Shown piece after piece: positions 8,319 through 15,963 of a stretch of 53,373 bases of DNA. The notes beneath the pieces were generated by a model. It saw nothing but the letters and a program-made list of their open reading frames with translations. It did not search any database and was not told where the DNA came from. This DNA comes from Pseudomonadota bacterium (lineage in GTDB: Bacteria > Myxococcota_A > Polyangia > Haliangiales > Haliangiaceae), in contig JAEYYV010000048.1 of assembly GCA_023428295.1 (NCBI GenBank), positions 1-53,373 of the forward strand, read 5' to 3'. A program made the position numbers and the translations under genes. The number at the start of each line of letters is the position of its first letter. The first letter of the stretch is position 1.

Positions 8319-9284
8319 CTAGGCCTCGGACGCTTGGCCGCGCTTCGCAATTCGGCCGCGGGCAACCGCGAGGAGAACCAGCCCGATCAGCACCGCGAAC
8401 CAGAGCGTCGCGAGCCGCGTTAGCAGCGTCGCATCGAGAGCCGTCGGGTCGTCCACGCCCTGAGCGCTCTTGACGAGCAAGATGGTCATCGCGCCTTCCG
8501 TGACACCTAGACCTCCAGGCAGGAACGACAGCGCGCCAGCGATCGTCGTTGCTGCGTAGATCATCATGGCGAGTCCGAGGTCGACGTGCGCGCCAGGGAA
8601 GCCGTTGACGATCAGCGCGAACCCGATGCACTCGAGCCCCCACGCCGGAATCGCGATCGCGGTGGCAGCGACGAGTCGCGCGGGACGGCACAGCCCGACG
8701 AGCCCGTCGTACACGTCGTGCAACGGTTGGCGAAACTTGCGCGTCACGTTGGGCCGCGTGGCGAGCTCGATCAGCGCGCGCGTAGGTCGCGGCCATGCGA
8801 GGAGCACGAGGCCAACACCGACGACACCGCCGGCGACGATCACGACCGTCGTCTGCACGCCATAGACGGCGACGCCGACGACCGCGAGGATCAACAGCGC
8901 GATCAGATCCGTCACGCGCTCCGCGACGACGATCGGTGCAGTCTGTGTCGCGGGGATGCCGTGCAGCTCGCGCAACAGGTAGCTCTTCACGAGCTCGCCG
9001 AGCTTGCCGGGTGTGATCGACAGCGAGAACCCGGCGCCGAAGACCACCGCACTGTCGCCGGTGGGGACCGAGACCGATTGCCAGCGCAAGTACAACGTCC
9101 AGCGCAGGAAGCGAATCACGTAGTTGCCAAAGGCGAGCGCCAGCGCCGCACCGAAGGCGGACCAGGCGAATGCGCCGAGGCGGTCTGCGACGCGGTTGAC
9201 GTCGCCGACCATCGCGTACGCGGCAACGCCGATCACGACGACAATCGCGATCCAGATCCAGCGGCGCACGGGGCTTCGTATCAC
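8319..9284 (-). CDS. Lysylphosphatidylglycerol synthase-type transmembrane protein (flippase-like)
   Basis: 321 aa, with about eight hydrophobic helices through the whole length. Signatures of the MprF/AglD transmembrane family (PF03706-type) are visible: NYVIRFLRWTLYLR near residue 55, SLSITPGKLGELVKSYLL near 87-104, and FLPGGLGVTEGAM near 255-267. Members flip aminoacylated or glycosylated lipids or act as polyprenyl-glycan membrane proteins. No synthetase domain is attached, so a transport-like role is more likely than lipid aminoacylation. GTG start. First gene of the leftward run with M48, dynamin-like GTPase and lipoprotein. The substrate cannot be read from the sequence. Confidence 0.82.
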   Translation of the reverse strand: MIRSPVRRWIWIAIVVVIGVAAYAMVGDVNRVADRLGAFAWSAFGAALALAFGNYVIRFLRWTLYLRWQSVSVPTGDSAVVFGAGFSLSITPGKLGELVKSYLLRELHGIPATQTAPIVVAERVTDLIALLILAVVGVAVYGVQTTVVIVAGGVVGVGLVLLAWPRPTRALIELATRPNVTRKFRQPLHDVYDGLVGLCRPARLVAATAIAIPAWGLECIGFALIVNGFPGAHVDLGLAMMIYAATTIAGALSFLPGGLGVTEGAMTILLVKSAQGVDDPTALDATLLTRLATLWFAVLIGLVLLAVARGRIAKRGQASEA

Positions 9285-9307
9285 GGGCTGCAGTTCGGGG
9301 GCTGCCC

Positions 9308-9337
9308 TTGACGATCGGAAGCGTCGCGGCGTAGCGT
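9308..9337 (+). promoter_or_regulatory. Candidate promoter of the stand-alone receiver gene (leaderless type)
   Basis: TTGACG (9308-9313), an 18-nt spacer, then TAGCGT (9332-9337), which ends 6 nt before the ATG. The -35 is near consensus; the -10 keeps only the conserved TA...T positions. Confidence 0.45.
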
Positions 9338-9343
9338 GCCCCT

Positions 9344-9721
9344 ATGAGCAAGGGCACAGCGGCGAACATCCTGGTGGTCGATGACGATCCGGAGATCGTC
9401 TCCATGCTCAGCACGCGCCTGACCAAGCGCGGGTACAACGTGACGACGGCCCCCGACGGTCATCGCGCCCTGGAGCTCGCAAAGCGCGAGCGGCCCGACA
9501 TCGTCCTGCTCGACGTGATGATGCCCGGCAAGTCGGGCTGGGAAGTCGCGCGCGCTCTCAAGCAGGATCCGACCACGCAGAGCATCAAGATCGTGATGGT
9601 CACCGCGATCGGCGAGTCGGTGAACGAGTTGACGTCTCCGCTCTACGGCGCGGACGCGCACCTCGACAAGCCGTTCGAGTTCGAGAAGCTCGAGAAGATC
9701 ATCGCCGACCTCGTGAAGTAG
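9344..9721 (+). CDS. Single-domain response regulator (CheY-like receiver)
   Basis: 125 aa, one complete receiver domain with nothing after it. Acidic pocket DDD (13-15), phosphoacceptor D57 (VLLDVMMPG), conserved Thr in VMVTA and K109 (HLDKP). It should accept phosphate from a histidine kinase encoded elsewhere and act through protein contact, because it lacks an output domain. It ends 7 nt before the end of the convergent FHA-domain gene. Confidence 0.93.
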   Translation: MSKGTAANILVVDDDPEIVSMLSTRLTKRGYNVTTAPDGHRALELAKRERPDIVLLDVMMPGKSGWEVARALKQDPTTQSIKIVMVTAIGESVNELTSPLYGADAHLDKPFEFEKLEKIIADLVK

Positions 9722-9728
9722 CCGAGGG

Positions 9729-12158
9729 CTAGATCTTGTTGAGCTGCGCCTGCGCCTTGGCCGCGATGGGCGACGACGCGTCGACCATGCCGCGGATCTG
9801 CTTGAGCTTGTCTTTAGCGCCCGCGGCATCTGACGAGAGGATCGCCATCGCCTCTTTGTAGAGGTTGTTGGCTTCGCGCTCGAGCGCCTTCTTCACTTCC
9901 TTCGTCGTGGCGTTGCCGCCACCCGTCGCGTCGGCGACGGCGACGGCCTGCTTCGCCTTCGTCCACTCCTTCGCGCCCATGTACGCGACGGCGGCCTTCG
10001 GCGCGACCTTCGAGAGCTGGCTCGTGATGTCGTCGGAGAACGCTTTGCCGGCGCTGTTGTCGAGGCTCTGTGCTTTGCGCAGGCGCTCGAACGCTTCGAC
10101 CGGCTTGGTTCCCGCCGCCATGCCGACGTTGTAGGCCGCGCCGAACTGTTGATAGATCGCCGCGAGAGAGTTGAGCGACGTCGCATCGTCACCGCCGGCA
10201 TTCTTGGCCGCGCTCTTGAGCGTCGCTGCTGCCGCCGCGAACTGCTTCGCGCGGTACTGCTCGTCGGCCTTGTTCTTCGCGCCACTCGCGTCGAACGCGA
10301 CGGACTTGCTCTTCGCCTTTGGCTCGTCCTCCGGCTCCGGTTTAGGCGTTGGCTCGACGCGTGCGACGGTCTTCTTGCTGTTGCGATCGTTCTTCTTGGC
10401 GGTGGTCTTCGGCTCGACCTTCGGTTCGGCTTTGACCTTCTTGATCTCGGGCTCGACCTTCTTGACCTCGGGCTCGGCCTTCGGCGGAGCGGCGAGCGTT
10501 GCCGTCTGGACCGTCACGGTGGGCTGGCCCTCGGGCTCGGCCTTCTTGACCTCGGGCTCGACCTTCTTGACCTCGGGCTCGGCCGGCGTGGTCTGGACCT
10601 TTGCGACCTCGGTCTTCGCCGCGGGCGCGATCTTCTCGGTCTTCTCGCTCGTCGGCGTCGGCTTGTCCTCGATCGGCGTGACCGTCGCCGGCTTGGTCTC
10701 CGGCTTCGTGTCGGCCTTCGCCGCCGGAGCGGGCTTGCTGTCACCACCCTTGATGATCGCGACGGTCGCGATCGCGGCGAACAACGTGAGCGCCGCACCG
10801 CCAAGGATCAGCTTCATGCGCCGCGAGAACGCCGCGTTGAACGTCGGCTGCGGCACCATGACGTGCGGCATCCCGCTGTAGGGCGTCGGCGGAACCAGCG
10901 CCGTCGACGTCGCGTCGCGCACGGCCACACCATTGATGATCACGTGACCGTTCGGACCGGGCGCGAGCTGCTGCGGCATCTGTCCGCTCTGCGGATAGCC
11001 GAACATGTCGGGCGGCAGCTGCGACGGCGCGAGCGGCGGGCCTTGGCCGGGAATCGTCGACGAGGGCAGGCCGCCCTGCATCATGTTGGGTGCGAGCGGA
11101 TTGCCCATCGCATCGCCGAGCATCGTCGGCGACATCGGCCCGCGCGCTTGCATCGCGCCCGATGGCGACGGCGGCAACGAACCCATCGGTTGCATCGCCA
11201 TCGGCTGCATCGGTTGCATCGCAGGACCGACGCCCGAGCCACGCATCGGCGTGCTCACGCTCGGCATGCTGCCGCTCGGCATGCCTGGAACCGGAAAGCT
11301 CGGCTGCGCCGAAACCACGTTGCTGTTCGGCGGCATCGCGAGATGCATCGGCGCCGATGGGTTCGGCACCTGCGACTGTGTACGCGCGCGAAGCGGCGGC
11401 GGCGGCGGCGCGGTCTTGGGACGCTCGCGCAGGCTGAGAGGTGAAATGGGCGGTGATGGCTCGGGCGTGTCCTCGCGCAGTGGCTTGCTCGCCACCGTCG
11501 AAGGCTCGTCCTCGTCGTGCATCGCGGCGCTCGAGCTCGCGCGAACGATGCGCGCGGGGCCGTTGGGAATCTCGATCCGGAACTGCGTGTTGCCGATCTC
11601 GATCGCGTCGCCGTTCGCGAGCGTGAACGGAGCGTCCTCGATCTGGTTGTTCACCACGGTGCCGTTGCCGGAGCCGCGATCCGCGATGATCCACACGCCG
11701 TTCTCGAAGCGCAGGTCGAAGTGCTTGCGCGACACGGCGATGTCGGTGAGCACGAGATCGTTATCGACCGCGCGACCGACCGTGTAGTTCTTGCCGGGCG
11801 CGACATCGAGGTGCTGTCCGGCGTCGTTGCCAGCGGTGATCACGAGCCGGGCGTTCATGCTGAGCGCGGGTGGCGTCAGCAGCGCGAGTGCGACGTTCGC
11901 ACGCTGATCGTCGACCGTTGGCTCGTCGAGAATTCCAGCATTGGTGTTGGTGACACCCGTATTGTTGGAACGCGGCAGACCGAGCGCGCGAATCTTGTCG
12001 GCGACTTCGCCTTGCTCGACCGTGGTGCTGGCCTCTTCTTCCCACCCCGACTCGATCGTCGTCTTCTCTTCGTCGTCACCGAACGAAGACGAGGTTTGGG
12101 CCTTCGGCACCACATGTGGAGACACACGTGGCGCTCCAGCGTTAGGAGCCCGGCCCAT
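9729..12158 (-). CDS. FHA-domain protein with Pro/Met-rich linker, one TM helix and C-terminal TPR-like domain
   Basis: 809 aa. Residues about 104-199 are a forkhead-associated domain with intact phosphothreonine-binding residues (YTVGRAVDNDLVL, SRKHFDL, GSGNGTVVNN). A long Pro/Met/Gly-rich linker with repeated MQPM follows (about 210-445), then a single TM helix (448-473, LILGGAALTLFAAIATVAII). After this comes a periplasmic Lys/Glu/Pro-rich segment with repeats of EPEVKKVEP, then a helical TPR-like domain (about 610-809). It probably links Ser/Thr phosphorylation in the cytoplasm to an envelope process. The start at MGRAP was chosen because a strong -10 lies 7 nt upstream and further upstream codons overlap the divergent promoter. 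Confidence 0.85.
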   Translation of the reverse strand: MGRAPNAGAPRVSPHVVPKAQTSSSFGDDEEKTTIESGWEEEASTTVEQGEVADKIRALGLPRSNNTGVTNTNAGILDEPTVDDQRANVALALLTPPALSMNARLVITAGNDAGQHLDVAPGKNYTVGRAVDNDLVLTDIAVSRKHFDLRFENGVWIIADRGSGNGTVVNNQIEDAPFTLANGDAIEIGNTQFRIEIPNGPARIVRASSSAAMHDEDEPSTVASKPLREDTPEPSPPISPLSLRERPKTAPPPPPLRARTQSQVPNPSAPMHLAMPPNSNVVSAQPSFPVPGMPSGSMPSVSTPMRGSGVGPAMQPMQPMAMQPMGSLPPSPSGAMQARGPMSPTMLGDAMGNPLAPNMMQGGLPSSTIPGQGPPLAPSQLPPDMFGYPQSGQMPQQLAPGPNGHVIINGVAVRDATSTALVPPTPYSGMPHVMVPQPTFNAAFSRRMKLILGGAALTLFAAIATVAIIKGGDSKPAPAAKADTKPETKPATVTPIEDKPTPTSEKTEKIAPAAKTEVAKVQTTPAEPEVKKVEPEVKKAEPEGQPTVTVQTATLAAPPKAEPEVKKVEPEIKKVKAEPKVEPKTTAKKNDRNSKKTVARVEPTPKPEPEDEPKAKSKSVAFDASGAKNKADEQYRAKQFAAAAATLKSAAKNAGGDDATSLNSLAAIYQQFGAAYNVGMAAGTKPVEAFERLRKAQSLDNSAGKAFSDDITSQLSKVAPKAAVAYMGAKEWTKAKQAVAVADATGGGNATTKEVKKALEREANNLYKEAMAILSSDAAGAKDKLKQIRGMVDASSPIAAKAQAQLNKI

Positions 12159-12165
12159 CCCGTAA

Positions 12166-12194
12166 ATTGTACGGGGCGCAACACGAAGGATCAA
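12166..12194 (-). promoter_or_regulatory. Candidate promoter of the FHA-protein gene (leaderless)
   Basis: TTGATC (-35, 12189-12194), a 17-nt spacer and TACAAT (-10, 12166-12171). The -10 ends 7 nt before the ATG at 12158 and no Shine-Dalgarno is present. Best sigma70-type promoter in the window. Confidence 0.6.
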
Positions 12195-12223
12195 TGACAG
12201 GACCCACGACGGTGTCCTACCTT
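12194..12223 (+). promoter_or_regulatory. Candidate promoter of the FAH-family hydrolase gene (leaderless)
   Basis: ATGACA (-35, 12194-12199), an 18-nt spacer and TACCTT (-10, 12218-12223), ending 7 nt before the ATG at 12231. Its -35 abuts the -35 of the divergent FHA gene, sharing base 12194. Confidence 0.55.
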
Positions 12224-12230
12224 TCCCCGC

Positions 12231-12899
12231 ATGCAATTGCCCCTGCTGCGTGTCGATGGACCCGACTCGATCGACCTGGTTCCGAGCAAGATCATCGGCA
12301 TCGGCCAGAACTACCGCGCGCACGCCGCGGAGATGGGTAAGGGGATTCCGGAGGAGCCCCTCATGTTTCTCAAGCCGCGAACGTCGATGATCGCCGACGG
12401 AGCCACCATCGAACGGCCCGGCGGGTACGAGCGCGTCGACTACGAGGGCGAGCTCGGCGTGGTGATCGGCAAGCTCGCGAGCCGTGTCTCGCGCGCGACC
12501 GCCCTCGACTACGTACTCGGCTTCGTGTGCGTGAACGACGTGACGGTTCGGGATCTACAGAAGAAGGACGTGCAGTTCACGCGCGCGAAGGGCTTCGACA
12601 CGTTCTGTCCGATCGGACCACGCATCGTCGCCGGTCTCGATCCGACGAACCTGCGCATTCAGACGCGCGTCAATGGCGTCGTGAAACAGGACAGCTCGAC
12701 GAGCGACATGATCTTCGACGTCGCCACGCTGATCGCGTTCTGCAGCGAGCACATGACGCTCGAGGTCGGCGACGTGATCTCGACGGGCACACCCGCGGGT
12801 GTTGGCAACCTCACGCCAGGCGATGTCGTCGAGGTCGACATCGAAGGAATCGGCGTGCTGAAGAATCACGTCGTGGCGCGCGCTACCACGTCTCGCTGA
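12231..12899 (+). CDS. Fumarylacetoacetate hydrolase family protein
   Basis: 222 aa, the length of the compact single-domain FAH enzymes. The opening KIIGIGQNYRAHAAEM, the metal-binding acidic residues in DYEGELGVVIG (E72, E74), D103 in CVNDVTVRD, AKGFDTFCPIGP and STGTPAGVG near the C-terminus are the family landmarks. Members hydrolyse, decarboxylate or isomerise acyl-pyruvates, fumarylpyruvate or oxaloacetate; the exact substrate is not deducible. It stands alone with its own promoter, and its 3' end overlaps the end of folK by 17 nt on the other strand. Confidence 0.92.
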   Translation: MQLPLLRVDGPDSIDLVPSKIIGIGQNYRAHAAEMGKGIPEEPLMFLKPRTSMIADGATIERPGGYERVDYEGELGVVIGKLASRVSRATALDYVLGFVCVNDVTVRDLQKKDVQFTRAKGFDTFCPIGPRIVAGLDPTNLRIQTRVNGVVKQDSSTSDMIFDVATLIAFCSEHMTLEVGDVISTGTPAGVGNLTPGDVVEVDIEGIGVLKNHVVARATTSR

Positions 12900-13416
12900 T
12901 CTGCTCGAGCGCTTGAGCGCGCACGCGTGCGAGCGCATCGCCGACGCGGCCGACGCCCGGAATGATCGCGTCTTGTCCGACGAGATCCGCGAGCGGCGCG
13001 AGCGCGAAGTGACGCTCGCCGACGCGCGGATGCGGCACGTCGATGCCGCCGGGCTCGGTCGCCGAGATCACGCGAGCGAGGTCCGCGCCGATGCCCCACG
13101 CGAGGATGTCGAGATCGATCGTGCGCGGTCCCCAGCGCACTTCGCGCTCGCGCTGCCGGCCGAGCAGGCGCTCGATCTCGCGGAGCGCCTCGGCGATCTC
13201 GCGCGGCTCGGGATCCTCGATGCGCAGGAGCACCGCGGTGTTCAGAAACGCGGGCTGCTCGGGGCCGATCGGTGCCGTGCGATACAGCGCTGCCGAGCGA
13301 ACGGCGCCGAGCATCGCGAGCGCTTCTCGCGCTTGGCGAAATCGCGCGATGACCGCGTCCTCGCCGCCGACGTTGCCGCCGATACCGATGACGATGCGCG
13401 CTCGACGATCGATCAC
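12883..13416 (-). CDS. folK: 2-amino-4-hydroxy-6-hydroxymethyldihydropteridine pyrophosphokinase
   Basis: 177 aa. This enzyme transfers pyrophosphate from ATP to 6-hydroxymethyldihydropterin in folate synthesis. Landmarks are IGIGGNVGG near the start, YRTAPIGPEQPAFLNTAV, the ATP/Mg site RTIDLDIL with both Asp, and HPRVGERHFALAPLADL. The GTG at 13416 was chosen because its bases overlap the plsY stop as GTGA, a classic coupled start. The longer open frame to 13908 is antisense-type composition inside plsY and is not supported. Last gene of the leftward his-plsY-folK run. Confidence 0.93.
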   Translation of the reverse strand: MIDRRARIVIGIGGNVGGEDAVIARFRQAREALAMLGAVRSAALYRTAPIGPEQPAFLNTAVLLRIEDPEPREIAEALREIERLLGRQREREVRWGPRTIDLDILAWGIGADLARVISATEPGGIDVPHPRVGERHFALAPLADLVGQDAIIPGVGRVGDALARVRAQALEQISETW

Positions 13417-13982
13417 ACGGGCTTCCCCGCGCGCAGCTTCGCGAGGTTCGTGCGGTGCGTGAAGACGAGCAGCACGAACACGAGGAACGCGAGGACGGCC
13501 GCTTCGCGTTCGCGATGGATGGCAAACGAGATCGCGATCGTGAGCGCGCCGGCGAGCGAGCCGAGGGCAGGCACCTTGGTCAGCTGCAGCACCGTCACGA
13601 ACACGAGGGCGCCGAACACGACGAACGAGGGCGCGAGGACGAGGAAGACACCGAGCGCCGTGGCGACGCCTTTGCCGCCGCGAAACTCGAGGAACGGCGA
13701 GAAGCAGTGGCCGAGGATCGCCGCGAAGCCTGTGGCCATCACGGTGAACGGATCGCCGGAGTAGCGGATCGCGAGCCACGTCGGCAGCGCGCCCTTCGTC
13801 GCGTCGAGGACGAGGACGATCGCACCGGGAAGCGGGCCGAGCACGCGCGTGACGTTGGTCGCGCCGATGTTGCCGCTGCCGTGATCGCGAATGTCGACGC
13901 CGAGCCACTTCGCGATGAGCACGCCAAACGGCACCGCGCCGGCCCAGAAGCCGAACATGAGGAGCGCCATCTGCGCGAGCAT
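13413..13982 (-). CDS. plsY: Acyl-phosphate:glycerol-3-phosphate acyltransferase
   Basis: 189 aa inner-membrane protein with five or so hydrophobic helices. It has the three cytoplasmic signature loops of PlsY: SGNIGATNVTR (about 36-46), GHCFSPFLEFRGGKGVAT (about 90-107) and the C-terminal HRTNLAKL. It makes lysophosphatidic acid from acyl-phosphate and glycerol-3-phosphate, the first step of phospholipid synthesis. The ATG lies 4 nt after the dinG-like stop and its stop is coupled to folK. Confidence 0.95.
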   Translation of the reverse strand: MLAQMALLMFGFWAGAVPFGVLIAKWLGVDIRDHGSGNIGATNVTRVLGPLPGAIVLVLDATKGALPTWLAIRYSGDPFTVMATGFAAILGHCFSPFLEFRGGKGVATALGVFLVLAPSFVVFGALVFVTVLQLTKVPALGSLAGALTIAISFAIHREREAAVLAFLVFVLLVFTHRTNLAKLRAGKPV

Positions 13983-13986
13983 GCGA

Positions 13987-15963
13987 TCAGCTTCGCACGG
14001 ACGGCGAGCTCCACCAGCGCTTCACCTGCTCGATCGTGGATGTGCGAGGCAGGTTCGGCGGCAACGTCTCGAGGAACACGCGGCCATACGTGCGCGTGAC
14101 GATGCGGCCGTCGAGGATGGCGACGATGCCCCGATCGTCGCGCCGGCGGATCAAGCGACCGAACCCTTGCTTCAGCGCGATCGCGGCCGCGGGCAACTGG
14201 ATCGACGCGAACGGATCTTCACCTGCCTCCGCGCGCAGCTGCATGCGCGCCGCGACGAGCGGATCCGTGTGCGGAGCGAACGGGAGCTTGTCGATGATGA
14301 CGAGGCTCAGCGCATCACCGGGAACATCGACGCCCTCCCAGAAGCTGCCCGTTCCGAGGAGCACGGAGCTCGGCGTGGCGCGAAAGCGATCCACGAGCGT
14401 GGCGCGCGGCGCATCGCCTTGTACGAGAACGGGGTAGGGCAGCTTCGAGAGTCGCGCACTCGCTTCGCGCAGCGCTTTGTGACTCGTGAACAAGAGAAAC
14501 GCGCGGCCGTTCGTGATCGCGAGGAGCTCTTGCACGCGCTCGGCGGCGGCGAGCGAGAAGCCATCGTTGACCGGCGGCAGGTCGCGCGGGACGTAGAGCA
14601 TCGCTTGTGTCGCGTAGTCGAACGGCGAGCTCACGAGGAGCTCGTCGATCTCGCGCTTGTCGTCGAGGCCGAGGCGCGTCCGCGTGTACGCGAAGTCGCC
14701 CGCCGCGGTCAGCGTGGCGCTCGTGAACACGGGCACGGGACCCGCGCGCACGATGTGTCGGCGCACGAGGTCCGCCACGTCGATCGGCGACGCGGTCAAG
14801 AACGTTCCCGTCGGGCGAACCTCGCCCCAATACACGTGGCTCTTCTGCCGCTGCTCCGCGATCGTCGCGAGATCGTCGCGCAGCTCGCGCGCTCGTCGAG
14901 CGAGGCCCACGAGCGAGGCGCGCGGTCCCGCATCGTGCGGCTCTTCCTCGTCGGGCGGCGGCTCCGATTCGGACTCCGCCGCGCGCGCGAGCTCCTCGAG
15001 CGCTCCGTCGAGGCGAAACCACGCGGCCTGTCGGTCCGGCTCATCGAACAGCCCCGGCGGCAGCGGCATCTTCGACAGCTCGAGGGGATCCGCCGCGACG
15101 AGCGCTGCGCGAAGCTGCGCGAACAGCGCGATGCCCGCGCGCTCGACGGTGTCGATGACATCCACTGCGGCGCGTCCCGTCCACAGCGGCATGCGCGCGA
15201 GCCCCAGATGCGCATCGCGCACGAGCTCGGCGAGCTTGGGCGTGGAGATGCGCGCCCCGAAGTGCTCGGTCGCCACGTCCTCGAGCTGATGTGCTTCGTC
15301 GAAGATCACGGCGTCGTGATCCGGCAGCACTTTAGCGCCCGGACTCGACGCACGCAGCGCGCGATCCGCGAAGTACAGATGGTGGTTCACGAGGATCAGC
15401 TGCGCTTGCTCGGCGAGCCGGCGCGCTTGCGTCACGAAGCAACGCTCGAAGTACGGGCAGCGCGGACCGATCCGCGCGTCCGGCGTGGTCGTCACATCCT
15501 GCCACAGCGGCGCGCTCTCGGGCAGCCACTCGACCTCGGCACGATCACCGGTCGTCGTCTGCTCGCTCCAGTCGACGAGCGATGCGAGCGAGACATCGGG
15601 CTTCGCGAGCCGGCTCGTCGCCTCGGCCAAACGCCGCCGACACACGTAGTTGCCCACGCCCTTCAGCACGACCGCGGAGAAGGGCCGCGCGATGATCTCG
15701 CGAAGCAGCGGCACGTCGTGTCTCGCGATCTGATCCTGCAGCGTGCGCGTCCCCGTCGACACGACGATGCGCTTGCCCGACTGCAGCGCGGGAATCAGAT
15801 ACGCGAGCGTCTTGCCGGTGCCCGTCCCCGCCTCGACGATCAGGGGGCGCGCGTCATCGATCGCACGCGCGACCGCCGCTGACATCGCGCGCTGCTCGGC
15901 TCGATCTTCGTAGTGCGGAATGGCTCGCTCGAGGCCACCGCCCGGTGCGAGCAGATCGATCAC
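13987..15963 (-). CDS. DinG/XPD-type ATP-dependent DNA helicase
   Basis: 658 aa superfamily 2 helicase. Walker A EAGTGTGKT (44-52); STGTRTLQDQ is motif Ia; DEAH near residue 219; NHHLYFAD before it; C-terminal motifs LLGTGSFWEGVDVPGD and QGFGRLIRRRDDRG (motif VI). Cysteines in VCRRRL and GPRCPYFERC lie where DinG and XPD bind an Fe-S cluster. It is a 5'-3' helicase acting on R-loops, forks or damaged DNA. The GTG at 15963 overlaps the hisIE stop as GTGA, hence translational coupling to histidine genes. I call it DinG/YoaA-like rather than naming one orthologue. Confidence 0.9.
   Translation of the reverse strand: MIDLLAPGGGLERAIPHYEDRAEQRAMSAAVARAIDDARPLIVEAGTGTGKTLAYLIPALQSGKRIVVSTGTRTLQDQIARHDVPLLREIIARPFSAVVLKGVGNYVCRRRLAEATSRLAKPDVSLASLVDWSEQTTTGDRAEVEWLPESAPLWQDVTTTPDARIGPRCPYFERCFVTQARRLAEQAQLILVNHHLYFADRALRASSPGAKVLPDHDAVIFDEAHQLEDVATEHFGARISTPKLAELVRDAHLGLARMPLWTGRAAVDVIDTVERAGIALFAQLRAALVAADPLELSKMPLPPGLFDEPDRQAAWFRLDGALEELARAAESESEPPPDEEEPHDAGPRASLVGLARRARELRDDLATIAEQRQKSHVYWGEVRPTGTFLTASPIDVADLVRRHIVRAGPVPVFTSATLTAAGDFAYTRTRLGLDDKREIDELLVSSPFDYATQAMLYVPRDLPPVNDGFSLAAAERVQELLAITNGRAFLLFTSHKALREASARLSKLPYPVLVQGDAPRATLVDRFRATPSSVLLGTGSFWEGVDVPGDALSLVIIDKLPFAPHTDPLVAARMQLRAEAGEDPFASIQLPAAAIALKQGFGRLIRRRDDRGIVAILDGRIVTRTYGRVFLETLPPNLPRTSTIEQVKRWWSSPSVRS

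Noticed and set aside
9729..12323. Longer start of the FHA protein at 12323
   Set aside because: The upstream codons overlap the divergent FAH gene and promoter. The ATG at 12158 has a well-placed promoter.
12883..13908. 341-codon version of folK extending into plsY
   Set aside because: The extra N-terminal 164 residues are Arg-rich shadow of plsY. The GTGA overlap at 13413-13416 gives the natural start.
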